The notes: generated by a model not told the origin, from the letters alone. A DNA stretch of 34,352 bases from Ectopseudomonas guguanensis (GCF_900104265.1 NZ_FNJJ01000021.1:1-34352); one strand, 5' to 3'. Positions 15,739-24,679 are shown, numbered from the stretch's first letter. A program made the numbers and translations.

Positions 15739-15753
15739 ACTGGTCCTACCAGC
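15739..15753. promoter_or_regulatory. FadR-type operator proximal to glcD
   Basis: Second dyad with core TGGTCCTACCA, 109 bp centre-to-centre from the glcC-proximal site and about 100 bases before glcD. Two matching sites in the shared divergent region suggest cooperative GlcC binding or looping. Confidence 0.75.
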
Positions 15754-15852
15754 ACCATGGAGGATGGACGGGAAAAATCAGACGGCCTAAACATAGCGCC
15801 CATGGTCGCGGCATGACCGCCAACAAGAACAACGTCCACGATTGAGCCTGCC

Positions 15853-17352
15853 ATGAGCATTCTGTACGACGAGCGCGTCGACGGCGCGCTACCCAAGGTC
15901 GACAAGGCCGCGCTGCTGGCCGAGTTGCGCCAGTGCCTGCCCGACCTCGACATCCTGCATACCGCCGAAGACCTCAAGCCCTACGAGTGCGACGGCCTGT
16001 CCGCCTACCGCACCACACCGATGCTGGTGGTGCTGCCCGAGCGCATTGAGCAGGTGCAGCAGTTGCTGCAGCTCTGCCATGCCCGTGGCGTACCGGTGGT
16101 GGCGCGCGGCGCCGGCACCGGCCTGTCTGGCGGCGCGTTGCCGCTGGAAAAGGGAATCCTGCTGGTGATGGCGCGCTTCAACCAGATTCTCGAGGTCAAC
16201 CGCGAAGGCCGCTTCGCCCGGGTCCAGCCCGGCGTGCGCAACCTGGCGATTTCCCAGGCGGCCGCGCCCTTCGACCTGTATTACGCCCCCGACCCCTCGT
16301 CGCAGATCGCCTGCTCCATCGGCGGCAACGTCGCCGAAAACGCCGGCGGCGTGCACTGCCTGAAGTACGGCCTGACCGTGCACAACCTGCTCAAGGTCGA
16401 CATCCTCACCGTCGAGGGCGAGTCCATGACCCTCGGCAGCGACGCCCTGGACGCGCCAGGTTTCGACCTGCTGGCGCTGTTCACCGGCTCCGAAGGCATG
16501 CTCGGCATCGTCACCGAAGTGACGGTCAAGCTGCTGCCCAAGCCGCAGGTGGCCAAGGTGCTGCTGGCGGCCTTCGACTCGGTGGAGAAGGCCGGCCGCG
16601 CCGTGGGTGACATCATCGCCGCCGGCATCATCCCCGGCGGCCTGGAAATGATGGACAACCTGGCCATTCGCGCCGCCGAAGATTTCATCCATGCCGGCTA
16701 CCCGGTGGAGGCCGAAGCCATCCTGCTCTGCGAGCTGGACGGCGTGGAAGCCGACGTTGCCGACGATTGCGAGCGCGTGCGTGAGGTGCTGGAAAAGGCC
16801 GGCGCCACCGAAGTGCGCCTGGCTCGCGACGAGGCCGAACGGGTGAAATTCTGGGCCGGACGCAAGAACGCCTTCCCCGCGGTCGGGCGCATCTCGCCGG
16901 ACTACTACTGCATGGACGGCACCATCCCACGTCGCGAGCTGCCCGGCGTACTGCGCGGCATCGCCGAGCTGTCCGAGGAATACGGCCTGCGCGTGGCCAA
17001 TGTGTTCCATGCCGGCGACGGCAACATGCACCCGCTGATCCTCTTCGATGCCAACGTGCCGGGCGAGCTGGAGCGCGCCGAGGCCATCGGCGGCAAGATC
17101 CTCGAGCTGTGCGTCAAGGTCGGCGGCAGCATCACCGGCGAGCACGGCGTCGGCCGCGAGAAGATCAACCAGATGTGCGCGCAGTTCAACAGCGACGAGA
17201 TCACCCTGTTCCATGCGGTGAAGGCGGCGTTCGACCCGAGCGGCCTGCTCAATCCGGGCAAGAACATCCCCACCCTGCACCGCTGCGCCGAGTTTGGCGC
17301 CATGCACGTGCACCACGGCCAACTGCCCTTCCCGGAACTGGAGCGTTTCTGA
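15853..17352 (+). CDS. glcD: Glycolate oxidase FAD-binding subunit GlcD
   Basis: Large flavoprotein subunit of glycolate dehydrogenase, oxidising glycolate (and often D-lactate) to glyoxylate and passing electrons to the respiratory chain. The FAD-binding PCMH fold shows VVARGAGTGLSGGALP (about 82-97), CSIGGNVAENAGGVHCLKYG and TGSEGMLGIVTEVTVKLLP. The C-terminal oxidase domain has VFHAGDGNMHPLILFD and SITGEHGVGREK with catalytic/metal His residues. Length 499 aa is typical. The stop codon overlaps the glcE start (TGATG). This is the first gene of glcDEFGBA, under the paired FadR-type operators. Confidence 0.96.
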   Translation: MSILYDERVDGALPKVDKAALLAELRQCLPDLDILHTAEDLKPYECDGLSAYRTTPMLVVLPERIEQVQQLLQLCHARGVPVVARGAGTGLSGGALPLEKGILLVMARFNQILEVNREGRFARVQPGVRNLAISQAAAPFDLYYAPDPSSQIACSIGGNVAENAGGVHCLKYGLTVHNLLKVDILTVEGESMTLGSDALDAPGFDLLALFTGSEGMLGIVTEVTVKLLPKPQVAKVLLAAFDSVEKAGRAVGDIIAAGIIPGGLEMMDNLAIRAAEDFIHAGYPVEAEAILLCELDGVEADVADDCERVREVLEKAGATEVRLARDEAERVKFWAGRKNAFPAVGRISPDYYCMDGTIPRRELPGVLRGIAELSEEYGLRVANVFHAGDGNMHPLILFDANVPGELERAEAIGGKILELCVKVGGSITGEHGVGREKINQMCAQFNSDEITLFHAVKAAFDPSGLLNPGKNIPTLHRCAEFGAMHVHHGQLPFPELERF

Positions 17353-18407
17353 TGTCGCATGATTTCGACGCCAGCGCCGCGCTGCTGGAACAGGTCAACC
17401 ACGCACTCAACAGTGCCACCCCGCTGCGCATCCAAGGCAGCGGCAGCAAGGCCCACTTGGGCCGCGCCACCAGCGGCGAGGTGCTGGATACCCGCCAGCA
17501 TCGCGGCATCGTCAGCTACGACCCCACCGAGCTGGTGCTCACTGCCCGGGCCGGCACGCCGCTGGCCGAGATCGAGGCAGCGCTGGAGGCCAACAACCAG
17601 ATGCTGCCGTGCGAACCGCCGCACCTGGGCGATGGCGCCACCCTGGGCGGCATGGTTGCTGCCGGGCTGTCCGGCCCGCGCCGACCCTGGGCCGGTTCGG
17701 TGCGCGACCAGGTGCTCGGCACCCGCGTGATCACCGGCCAGGGCAAGCTGCTGCGCTTCGGCGGCGAGGTGATGAAGAACGTCGCCGGCTACGACCTGTC
17801 GCGGCTGATGGCCGGCAGTTTCGGCTGCCTCGGCCTGCTCGCCGAAGTCTCGCTCAAGGTGCTGCCCAAGCCGCGCCAGGTGCTCAGCCTGCGCCTGGAA
17901 GTGGACGCCCTGCATGCCCTGAACAAGCTCGCCGAATGGGGCCAGCAGCCGCTGCCGATCAGCGCCGCCAGCCACGACGGTGCCGCGCTGCACCTGCGCC
18001 TGGAAGGTGGCGAAGGCTCGGTTCTGGCCGCGCGCCAACGCCTGGGTGGCGAAGAGATCGACAACGCTTACTGGTACGAACTGCGCGAACAACGCCTGCC
18101 GTTCTTCAGCGCCAGCGGCACGCTCTGGCGCCTGTCGCTGCCGGCCAATAGCGGTCTGCTCGACCTGCCCGGTCGCCAGCTGATCGACTGGGGCGGCGCG
18201 CAGCGCTGGCTGAAGACGGACGCCGACGGCGAGCTGATCCAGCGCGTGACGGCCAAGCTCGGCGGCCATGCCACCTGCTTCGCTGCCGGCCAGGCGCAAC
18301 CTTTCCAGCCGCTGGCTGCCCCTCTGCTGCGTTACCAGCGCCAGCTGAAGAACCAACTCGACCCCCAGGGCATCTTCAACCCTGGCCGCATGTACGCCGA
18401 GGTATAA
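17352..18407 (+). CDS. glcE: Glycolate oxidase FAD-binding subunit GlcE
   Basis: Second, smaller FAD-binding subunit of the glycolate dehydrogenase complex (351 aa). It begins MSHDFDASAALLEQVNHAL and shows the PCMH FAD motifs RIQGSGSKAHLGRA, GDGATLGGMVAAGLSGPRR and GEVMKNVAGYDLSRLMAG, with the tail FNPGRMYAEV. I chose the ATG at 17352, which overlaps the glcD stop by one base and has GGAG 8 bases upstream; the frame remains open further upstream only as an artefact inside glcD. glcF follows after 3 bases. Confidence 0.95.
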   Translation: MSHDFDASAALLEQVNHALNSATPLRIQGSGSKAHLGRATSGEVLDTRQHRGIVSYDPTELVLTARAGTPLAEIEAALEANNQMLPCEPPHLGDGATLGGMVAAGLSGPRRPWAGSVRDQVLGTRVITGQGKLLRFGGEVMKNVAGYDLSRLMAGSFGCLGLLAEVSLKVLPKPRQVLSLRLEVDALHALNKLAEWGQQPLPISAASHDGAALHLRLEGGEGSVLAARQRLGGEEIDNAYWYELREQRLPFFSASGTLWRLSLPANSGLLDLPGRQLIDWGGAQRWLKTDADGELIQRVTAKLGGHATCFAAGQAQPFQPLAAPLLRYQRQLKNQLDPQGIFNPGRMYAEV

Positions 18408-18410
18408 GAC

Positions 18411-19628
18411 GTGCAGACCAATTTGAGTGAACAGGCCAAGCGCCTGCCGCGCGCCGAGGAAGCCGAACGCATCCTGCGCTCCTGCGTGCATTGCGGCTTC
18501 TGCAACGCCACCTGCCCGACCTACCAGCTGCTCGGCGACGAGCTGGACGGCCCGCGCGGGCGCATCTACCTGATCAAGCAGATGCTCGAAGGCGGTGAAG
18601 TGACCACCAAGACCCAGGAACATCTGGATCGCTGCCTGACCTGCCGCAACTGCGAGACCACCTGCCCATCCGGCGTGCAGTACCACAACCTGCTGGATAT
18701 CGGCCGCGAAGTGGTCGAGCAGGCGGTGCCGCGGCCGCTGAACGAACGCCTGCTGCGCCAGGGCCTGCGTGCCGTGGTGCCACGCCCGGCGCTGTTCAAG
18801 ACGCTGACCCAGACTGGTCTGGCCCTGCGCCCACTGCTGCCGGCCGCGCTCAAGGCCAAGCTGCCGCGCGAGGTTCGCCCGGCCAAGCCACGCCCGACCA
18901 CGCAGCACACGCGCCGTGTGCTGCTGCTCGAAGGCTGCGTGCAGCCGGGGCTGTCGCCCAACACCAACGCCGCCACCGCGCGCGTACTCGATCGCCTCGG
19001 CATCAGCGTCACGCCGATCCGCGAGGCGGGCTGCTGCGGCGCCGTGGACTATCACCTCAACGCCCAGGAAGCCGGGCTGCAACGCGCGCGGCAGAACATC
19101 GACGCCTGGTGGCCGGCCATCGAGTCCGGCATTGAGGCCATCGTGCAGACCGCCAGCGGCTGCGGCGCCTTCGTCAAGGACTACGGCCATCTGCTCGCCA
19201 GCGATCCCGCCTATGCGAGCAAGGCGGCGCGGGTCAGCGCCCTGGCCAGGGATCTGGTCGAAGTGCTGCTGGGTGAGCCACTGGAACAGCTGCAGGTACG
19301 CGCCGAGCAGCGCCTGGCCTTCCACTGCCCCTGCACCCTGCAGCATGCGCAGAAGCTCGGCGGCGCGGTGGAGGGCGTGCTGACGCGCCTCGGCTTCGGC
19401 CTGACCGCCGTGCCGGACAGCCATCTGTGCTGCGGCTCGGCCGGCACCTATTCGCTGACCCAGCCGATGCTGTCGCGGCAGCTGCGCGACAACAAGCTCA
19501 ACGCCCTGGAAAGCGGCAAACCGGACGCCATCGTCACCGCCAATATCGGCTGCCAGACCCATCTGGACGGCGCCGGACGCACGCCGGTAAGGCACTGGAT
19601 CGAGATAGTCGAGGAGGCAATGGGATGA
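18411..19628 (+). CDS. glcF: Glycolate oxidase iron-sulfur subunit GlcF
   Basis: Electron-transfer subunit (405 aa) linking the GlcD/GlcE flavins to quinone. Two [4Fe-4S] motifs are intact: CVHCGFCNATCP (Cys25, 28, 31, 35) and CLTCRNCETTCP (Cys75, 78, 81, 85). Two CCG-type cysteine domains follow (EAGCCGAVDYHL and HLCCGSAGTYSLTQ), as in heterodisulfide reductase/GlpC-like proteins. It starts with GTG at 18411, with GAGG 8 bases upstream inside the end of glcE. A REP palindrome begins 10 bases after the stop. Confidence 0.96.
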   Translation: MQTNLSEQAKRLPRAEEAERILRSCVHCGFCNATCPTYQLLGDELDGPRGRIYLIKQMLEGGEVTTKTQEHLDRCLTCRNCETTCPSGVQYHNLLDIGREVVEQAVPRPLNERLLRQGLRAVVPRPALFKTLTQTGLALRPLLPAALKAKLPREVRPAKPRPTTQHTRRVLLLEGCVQPGLSPNTNAATARVLDRLGISVTPIREAGCCGAVDYHLNAQEAGLQRARQNIDAWWPAIESGIEAIVQTASGCGAFVKDYGHLLASDPAYASKAARVSALARDLVEVLLGEPLEQLQVRAEQRLAFHCPCTLQHAQKLGGAVEGVLTRLGFGLTAVPDSHLCCGSAGTYSLTQPMLSRQLRDNKLNALESGKPDAIVTANIGCQTHLDGAGRTPVRHWIEIVEEAMG

Positions 19629-19637
19629 GCCACGCCT

Positions 19638-19688
19638 GTGGGAGGCGCTTTAGCGGCGAGCTTTTATCGCGGCTGAAGCCGCTCCCAC
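19638..19688. repeat. REPIN-like palindrome between glcF and glcG (1)
   Basis: Inverted arms of the GTGGGAGG...GCGGC family (GTGGGAGGCGCTTTAGCGGC against the complement of GCGGCTGAAGCCGCTCCCAC) surround a short loop. It is the same family as 22569-22633 and 34226-34296. Confidence 0.85.
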
Positions 19689-19700
19689 GGCTATTCTCCG

Positions 19701-19760
19701 GTAGCCCCGATCAAATCCGGGAACACCCATGACGTAAATCCCGGATTGCATCCGGGCTAC
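19701..19760. repeat. REP-like palindrome between glcF and glcG (2)
   Basis: Arms GTAGCCCCGATCAAATCCGG and ATTGCATCCGGGCTAC pair imperfectly. It is the same family as the element at 10227-10276 inside the flg operon. Confidence 0.85.
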
Positions 19761-19784
19761 GAAACCGCGAACACGAGGTATGCC

Positions 19785-20183
19785 ATGCAACACAAAGCCG
19801 TACTCAGCCAGAACGAAGTCGCCCAGATCATCGAGGCGGCCCGCAGCGAAGCGCAGCAACAGGGCTGGGCCGTGGCCATCGCCGTGGTCGACGACGGCGG
19901 CCACCCGCTGGCCCTGGAACGCCTCGACGGCTGCGCGCCGATCGGCGCCTATATCGCCACCGAAAAGGCGCGCAGCGCCGCTATCGGCCGCCGCGAAACC
20001 AAGGGCTACGAGGACATGGTCAACGGCGGCCGCACCGCCTTCGTCAGCGCGCCGCTGATCACCTCGCTGGAGGGCGGCGTGCCGCTGCTGGTGGATGGCC
20101 AAGTGGTGGGCGCCGTGGGCGTGTCCGGGGTCAAGGCCGAGCAGGATGCGCAGGTGGCCAAGGCGGGTATTGCGGCGCTGTAA
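19785..20183 (+). CDS. glcG: GlcG, DUF336/HbpS-like protein
   Basis: Small protein (132 aa) of the GlcG/HbpS family, conserved in glycolate loci but without a settled function; relatives bind haem or are linked to corrinoid/glycol metabolism. Visible landmarks are AIAVVDDGGHPLALERLDG, the AYIATEKARSA helix and the closing GGVPLLVDGQVVGAVGVSG. I chose the ATG at 19785 because GAGG sits 6 bases upstream; a longer reading would run into the REP palindrome. It continues the glc operon after a 156-base repeat-filled gap. Confidence 0.92.
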   Translation: MQHKAVLSQNEVAQIIEAARSEAQQQGWAVAIAVVDDGGHPLALERLDGCAPIGAYIATEKARSAAIGRRETKGYEDMVNGGRTAFVSAPLITSLEGGVPLLVDGQVVGAVGVSGVKAEQDAQVAKAGIAAL

Positions 20184-20200
20184 GCAGCGCGCATCGTTTT

Positions 20201-20322
20201 CTCCCCTCTCCCGCTTGCGGGAGAGGGGCTGGGGGAGAGGGCTGGAAGCGACGCGAAACGCCGCTATTCCCCTCTCCGTACGCGGCCCGCCCTAACCCTC
20301 CCCCAGAGGGGCGAGAGGACTG
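20201..20322. repeat. Long palindromic intergenic element between glcG and glcB
   Basis: A perfect hairpin (CCCCTCTCCCGC / GCGGGAGAGGGG, 20203-20228) is followed by CTGGGGGAGAGGG, then after a spacer by inverted partners (CCCTCTCC, CCCTAACCCTCCCCCAG). The whole forms a composite dyad of about 120 bases resembling the widespread 'CCCTCTCCC' palindromic repeats. No coding potential was seen. Confidence 0.75.
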
Positions 20323-20385
20323 ATCGAGGCGAGACGAAATTCATAGGCATCCCAGGCAAGCGGATGCAGACAGGAGAACTGGAAA

Positions 20386-22563
20386 ATGACCGAACGCGTG
20401 CAATGTCAGCGCCTGCAGGTAGCCGCCGAGCTCAAGCAGTTCATCGAAAGCGAGGTGCTGCCCGGCAGCGGTGTCGAGGCGGCGGCCTTCTGGAGCGGTT
20501 TCGATGCGTTGGTACATGACCTGGCACCGCGCAACCGCGCCCTGCTGGCCGAGCGTGATCGCCTGCAGAGCGAGCTGGATGCCTGGCATCGCGCCCATCC
20601 CGGCCCGATCACCGACATGAGCGCCTACCGCTCCTTCCTCGAATCCATCGGCTATCTGCTGCCGCAGCCGGAGAAGGTCAAGGCGACCACCGCCAATGTC
20701 GACAGCGAGATCGCCACCCAGGCCGGCCCGCAGCTGGTGGTGCCGGTGATGAACGCCCGCTACGCACTCAACGCCGCCAATGCCCGCTGGGGATCGCTGT
20801 ACGACGCCCTGTACGGCACCGATGCGATCAGCGAAGAGGGTGGCGCCAGCAAGGGGCCGGGCTACAACGAAGTACGCGGCGCCAGGGTGATCGCCTTCGC
20901 CCGCGCCTTCCTTGACCAGGCCGCGCCGCTGGCCCAGGGCTCGCACGCCGACGCCAGCGCCTATGCCGTGGTCGCCGGCCAGCTGCAGGTTACCCTGAGC
21001 AGCGGTGCACAGACTTCCCTGGCGCAACCGGAGAAATTCGTCGGCTTCCAGGGCGAGGCCGCCGCGCCGAGCGCCGTGCTGCTGAAGAACAACGGCCTGC
21101 ACTTCGAGATCCAGATCGACCCGGCGAGCTCCATCGGCCGCACCGATGCCGCAGGGGTGAAGGACGTGCTGATGGAAGCGGCGCTGTCCACCATCATGGA
21201 CTGCGAGGACTCCGTAGCCGCCGTCGATGCCGCCGACAAGGTGCTGGTCTACCGCAACTGGCTGGGTCTGATGAAGGGCGACCTGGCCGAGGAGCTGGAC
21301 AAGGGCGGCAAGCGCATCACCCGGCGCCTCAACCCCGATCGCGTCTACACCGCCGCCGATGGCAGCGAACTGACCCTGCACGGCCGCTCGCTGCTGTTCG
21401 TGCGCAATGTCGGCCATCTGATGAGCAACCCGGCGATCATCGATGGCGAAGGCCATGAGATTCCCGAGGGCATCCTCGATGCGGTGGTCACCAGCCTGAT
21501 CGCCCTGCATGACCTCAAGCGTCGCGGCAACTCGCGCACCGGCAGCGTCTATATCGTCAAACCGAAGATGCACGGGCCGTTCGAAGTGGCCTTCGCCAAC
21601 GAGCTGTTCGGTCGCGTCGAGCAACTGCTGGGCATGCCGGCGGGCACCCTGAAGATGGGCATCATGGACGAGGAGCGGCGTACCAGCGTCAACCTCAAGG
21701 CCTGCATCGAGGCCGCCAGCGCGCGTGTTGCCTTCATCAACACCGGCTTTCTCGACCGCACCGGCGATGAGATGCACACGGCCATGGAAGCCGGCGCGAT
21801 GCTGCGCAAGGGCGACATGAAATCCAGCGCCTGGATCGCCGCCTACGAGCGCAACAACGTGCTGGTCGGCCTGGCCTGCGGTCTGCGCGGCAAGGCGCAG
21901 ATCGGCAAGGGCATGTGGGCCATGCCGGATCTGATGGCAGCCATGCTCGAGCAGAAGATCGGCCACCCGAAAGCCGGCGCCAACACCGCCTGGGTGCCGT
22001 CGCCGACCGCCGCCGTGCTGCACGCCCTGCACTATCACCAGATCGACGTGCAGGCGGTACAGAGCGAGCTGGAACTGATCGACCTGGCCAGCCAGCGCGA
22101 CAGCCTGCTGAATGACTTGCTCAGCGTACCGGTCAGTGCCGAACGCCCCTGGAGCGCCAGCGATATTCAGCAGGAACTGGACAACAACTGCCAGGGCATC
22201 CTCGGTTACGTGGTTCGCTGGGTCGAGCAGGGCGTCGGCTGCTCCAAGGTGCCGGATATCCACAACGTCGGCCTGATGGAAGACCGCGCCACCCTGCGCA
22301 TTTCGGCTCAGCACATCGCCAACTGGCTGCACCACGGCGTGGTCAGCGAGGCCCAGGTGCGCGAGACCCTGCAGCGCATGGCCCAGGTGGTCGACGGGCA
22401 GAATGCCGGCGATCCGGCCTACCGGCCGATGGCGCCGAACTTCGAGCAATCCCACGCCTTCCGCGCCGCCAGTGATCTGGTGTTCAAGGGCCGCGAGCAG
22501 CCGTCCGGCTATACCGAGCCGCTGCTGCATGCCTGGCGTTTGCGTTTCAAAGAGGAGGTTTGA
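20386..22563 (+). CDS. glcB: Malate synthase G
   Basis: Condenses glyoxylate with acetyl-CoA to give malate and CoA, completing glycolate assimilation. Length (725 aa) is that of the monomeric G isoform, not the shorter A form. Family landmarks include IMDCEDSVAAVDAADKV and VYRNWLGLMKGDL in the active-site region, IVKPKMHGPFEVAFANEL, GIMDEERRTSVNLKACI, and GKGMWAMPDLMAAML with PSPTAAVLHALHYHQIDV. CAGGAG lies about 10 bases before the ATG. It ends in a repeat and a terminator-like hairpin before glcA. Confidence 0.97.
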   Translation: MTERVQCQRLQVAAELKQFIESEVLPGSGVEAAAFWSGFDALVHDLAPRNRALLAERDRLQSELDAWHRAHPGPITDMSAYRSFLESIGYLLPQPEKVKATTANVDSEIATQAGPQLVVPVMNARYALNAANARWGSLYDALYGTDAISEEGGASKGPGYNEVRGARVIAFARAFLDQAAPLAQGSHADASAYAVVAGQLQVTLSSGAQTSLAQPEKFVGFQGEAAAPSAVLLKNNGLHFEIQIDPASSIGRTDAAGVKDVLMEAALSTIMDCEDSVAAVDAADKVLVYRNWLGLMKGDLAEELDKGGKRITRRLNPDRVYTAADGSELTLHGRSLLFVRNVGHLMSNPAIIDGEGHEIPEGILDAVVTSLIALHDLKRRGNSRTGSVYIVKPKMHGPFEVAFANELFGRVEQLLGMPAGTLKMGIMDEERRTSVNLKACIEAASARVAFINTGFLDRTGDEMHTAMEAGAMLRKGDMKSSAWIAAYERNNVLVGLACGLRGKAQIGKGMWAMPDLMAAMLEQKIGHPKAGANTAWVPSPTAAVLHALHYHQIDVQAVQSELELIDLASQRDSLLNDLLSVPVSAERPWSASDIQQELDNNCQGILGYVVRWVEQGVGCSKVPDIHNVGLMEDRATLRISAQHIANWLHHGVVSEAQVRETLQRMAQVVDGQNAGDPAYRPMAPNFEQSHAFRAASDLVFKGREQPSGYTEPLLHAWRLRFKEEV

Positions 22564-22568
22564 ATGAC

Positions 22569-22633
22569 TGTGGGAGGGGCTTCAGCCGCGAGCTTTCTAT
22601 AGCTTGCTTGTCGCGGCTAAAGCCCCTCCCACA
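22569..22633. repeat. REPIN-like palindrome between glcB and glcA
   Basis: Arms GTGGGAGGGGCTTCAGCCGC and its complement GCGGCTAAAGCCCCTCCCAC (22-bp stem, one mismatch) surround a loop of about 20 bases. It begins 5 bases after the glcB stop. Arms of the same family recur at 14764, 19638, 34226 and 34331. Confidence 0.9.
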
Positions 22634-22686
22634 CAAAGCGAGTTCGCAGCCGTGGATGGCCTGAAAGCCTCCACCGAGCAGTAACA

Positions 22687-22719
22687 AGCCCTGACGGTTT
22701 CTGACCGTCGGGGCTTTCG
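22687..22719 (+). terminator. Terminator-like hairpin between glcB and glcA
   Basis: A 12-bp stem (22687-22698 with 22704-22715, one G-T pair) and 5-base loop is followed by TTTCG. It could end or attenuate the glcDEFGB transcript before glcA, implying separate or reduced expression of the permease. Confidence 0.7.
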
Positions 22720-22848
22720 AGCATGAGCGCGGCGGCTGCCGTCGCGGCTCGCGGAAAGGCCGGTGCCGTGGCGCCCGGCCCTTCCAGATGCGTGGCGCCG
22801 GGTAGTCCCGGAAAACTGTGGTTCACAAGAAAAAGAAGGAACCAACCC

Positions 22849-24549
22849 ATGAGTCAAACGCTGCTGTCCATCCTGGCCTTCGTGCCGCTGGTGCTGGCGG
22901 GTGTACTGCTGATCGGCTTTCGCTGGCCGGCCAAGTATGCGATGCCGCTGGTGTTCGTCCTCACCGCCCTGATCGGCCTGCTGGCCTGGGACATGTCCCT
23001 CAACCGGGTCATCGCCTCCAGCCTGCAGGGGCTGATCCTCACCGCCTCGATCCTGTGGATCATCTTCGGCGCCATCCTGCTGCTCAACACCCTCAAGCAT
23101 TCCGGGGGCATCGCGGCGATTCGCCGGGGCTTCTCCAACATCAGCCCGGATCGCCGCGTGCAGGCGCTGATCGTCGCCTGGCTGTTCGGCTGCTTCATCG
23201 AGGGCGCCTCCGGTTTCGGTACCCCGGCCGCCGTGGCCGCGCCACTGCTGGTAGCCCTGGGCTTCCCGGCCCTGGCCGCAGTGGTGCTGGGCATGATGGT
23301 GCAGTCCACACCGGTGTCCTTCGGTGCCGTGGGTACGCCAATCCTGGTGGGCGTCGGCGCCGGCCTGGACAGAACCGGCATCACCGAACAACTGGTGGCC
23401 ACCGGCAGCACCTGGGAAACCTTCTTCCACCTGATCTATTCGCGGGTGGCCATCACCCACGGCCTGATCGGCCTGCTGATGCCGCTGATCATGGTGATGA
23501 TCATGACGCGCTTCTTCGGCCGCAATCAGAGCTGGAAGGAAGGCCTGGCCATCGCGCCGTTCGCCATCTTCACCGCCTTCGCCTTCTCCCTGCCGTACAT
23601 GGCCGCCGGCGTGTTCCTCGGCCCGGAATTCCCCTCGATGATCGGCGCCCTGGTCGGCCTGGCCATCGTGGTGCCGGCAGCCAAGGCCGGCTTCCTGCTG
23701 CCTAAGGAAAGCTGGGACTTCGCTGACCCCAAGGACTGGCCAAGCGAGTGGATGGGCCGGATCGAGATGAAGCTGGAAGAAGTGGCCGGCAAGGCGCCGA
23801 TCTCGGTGCCGATGGCCTGGGCACCCTATCTGCTGCTGGCGGTGTTCCTGGTGATCTCGCGCACCTTCCCCGAGGTGAAAGCGGCGCTGATGAGCCTGAG
23901 CTTCGGTTGGAAGGACATCCTCGGCGAGACCGGCGTGTCCGGCACCATCGAGCCGCTGTACCTGCCGGGCGGCATCCTGTGCATGGTGGTGCTGGTGACC
24001 TTCTTCCTGCATCGCATGCGTTTGTCCGAACTCAAGGCGGCAGTGGGCGAGTCGAGCAAGACCCTGCTCGGCGCCGGCTTCGTGCTGATCTTCACCATTC
24101 CCATGGTGCGCATCCTGATCAACTCGGGGGTCAATGGCAGCGACCTGGCGTCGATGCCGGTGGCCATGGCGCAGCTGGTGGCCGACAGCGTCGGCGGCGT
24201 GTATCCGTTCTTCGCCCCGGCGGTGGGCGCGCTGGGTGCCTTCATCGCCGGCTCCAACACCGTATCCAATCTGATGCTGTCGCAGTTCCAGCTCAACGCG
24301 GCGCAGCTGATCGGCGTGTCCGGGGCGATGATGGTGGCGGTGCAGTCGGTCGGCGCGGCGGCGGGCAACATGATCGCCATCCACAACGTGGTAGCGGCCT
24401 CGGCGACCGTCGGTCTGCTCGGCCGTGAAGGCATTACCCTGCGCAAGACCATCCTGCCGACGCTGTATTACCTCGCCATGGCCGGGGTGATCGCGCTGGT
24501 GGCGATGTATGGCATGGCGCTGAGCGACCCGCTGATGACCGCTCGCTGA
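22849..24549 (+). CDS. glcA: Glycolate/L-lactate permease, LctP family
   Basis: Inner-membrane proton-coupled importer of glycolate and lactates. The 566 residues form about 12-14 hydrophobic segments, starting MSQTLLSILAFVPLVLAGVL. Family landmarks include GCFIEGASGFGTPAAVAAPL, PVSFGAVGTPILVGVG and GAFIAGSNTVSNLMLSQFQ. I chose the ATG at 22849, which has AAGGA 8 bases upstream; a longer open frame begins in the repeat region and adds a non-membrane, low-complexity leader. Its place at the end of the glc operon matches E. coli glcA; the protein alone cannot be told from lldP. Confidence 0.94.
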   Translation: MSQTLLSILAFVPLVLAGVLLIGFRWPAKYAMPLVFVLTALIGLLAWDMSLNRVIASSLQGLILTASILWIIFGAILLLNTLKHSGGIAAIRRGFSNISPDRRVQALIVAWLFGCFIEGASGFGTPAAVAAPLLVALGFPALAAVVLGMMVQSTPVSFGAVGTPILVGVGAGLDRTGITEQLVATGSTWETFFHLIYSRVAITHGLIGLLMPLIMVMIMTRFFGRNQSWKEGLAIAPFAIFTAFAFSLPYMAAGVFLGPEFPSMIGALVGLAIVVPAAKAGFLLPKESWDFADPKDWPSEWMGRIEMKLEEVAGKAPISVPMAWAPYLLLAVFLVISRTFPEVKAALMSLSFGWKDILGETGVSGTIEPLYLPGGILCMVVLVTFFLHRMRLSELKAAVGESSKTLLGAGFVLIFTIPMVRILINSGVNGSDLASMPVAMAQLVADSVGGVYPFFAPAVGALGAFIAGSNTVSNLMLSQFQLNAAQLIGVSGAMMVAVQSVGAAAGNMIAIHNVVAASATVGLLGREGITLRKTILPTLYYLAMAGVIALVAMYGMALSDPLMTAR

Positions 24550-24593
24550 CGCCACGGGCCGTGCACGCACGACCCGACTTTGGTTGGCCACCG

Positions 24594-24615
24594 GCCGGCG
24601 GCGATTGCCACCGGC
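24594..24615. terminator. GC-rich hairpin after glcA
   Basis: GCCGGCGGC pairs with GCCACCGGC (one G-T) around GATT, about 45 bases past the glcA stop. GCCACCGGCCGGC is also directly repeated here. No T run follows, so this is weak evidence for termination. Confidence 0.35.
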
Positions 24616-24679
24616 CGGCTTGGCGCATCCACGCAATTGCGGTAGCTTGCCGGCACCGTGAGATTCACCCGAGGTCGAT

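Larger units (their letters stand above)
22564..22848. other. glcB-glcA intergenic region
   Basis: It holds the REPIN-like palindrome and the hairpin listed separately. After 22719 it runs GC-rich to AAGAAGGA, the ribosome site of glcA. I see no separate gene in it, though a promoter for glcA may lie at 22720-22830. Confidence 0.5.

Noticed and set aside
17109..17351. Upstream extension of the glcE frame
   Set aside because: This part overlaps glcD, is Arg/His-rich, and lacks homology features; the TGATG overlap at 17352 is the natural start.
16905..19595. Open frame of nearly 900 codons on the minus strand across glcD-glcF
   Set aside because: It is antisense to three secure glc genes and shows only compositional bias. 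Similar long antisense frames at 3321-5129, 6899-8731, 15889-17322, 20341-22530 and 22597-24636 were rejected for the same reason.
22849..24549. L-lactate permease lldP as part of a lactate operon
   Set aside because: The family cannot separate the two, but no lldD/lldE-type lactate genes are adjacent and the position after glcB matches glcA.
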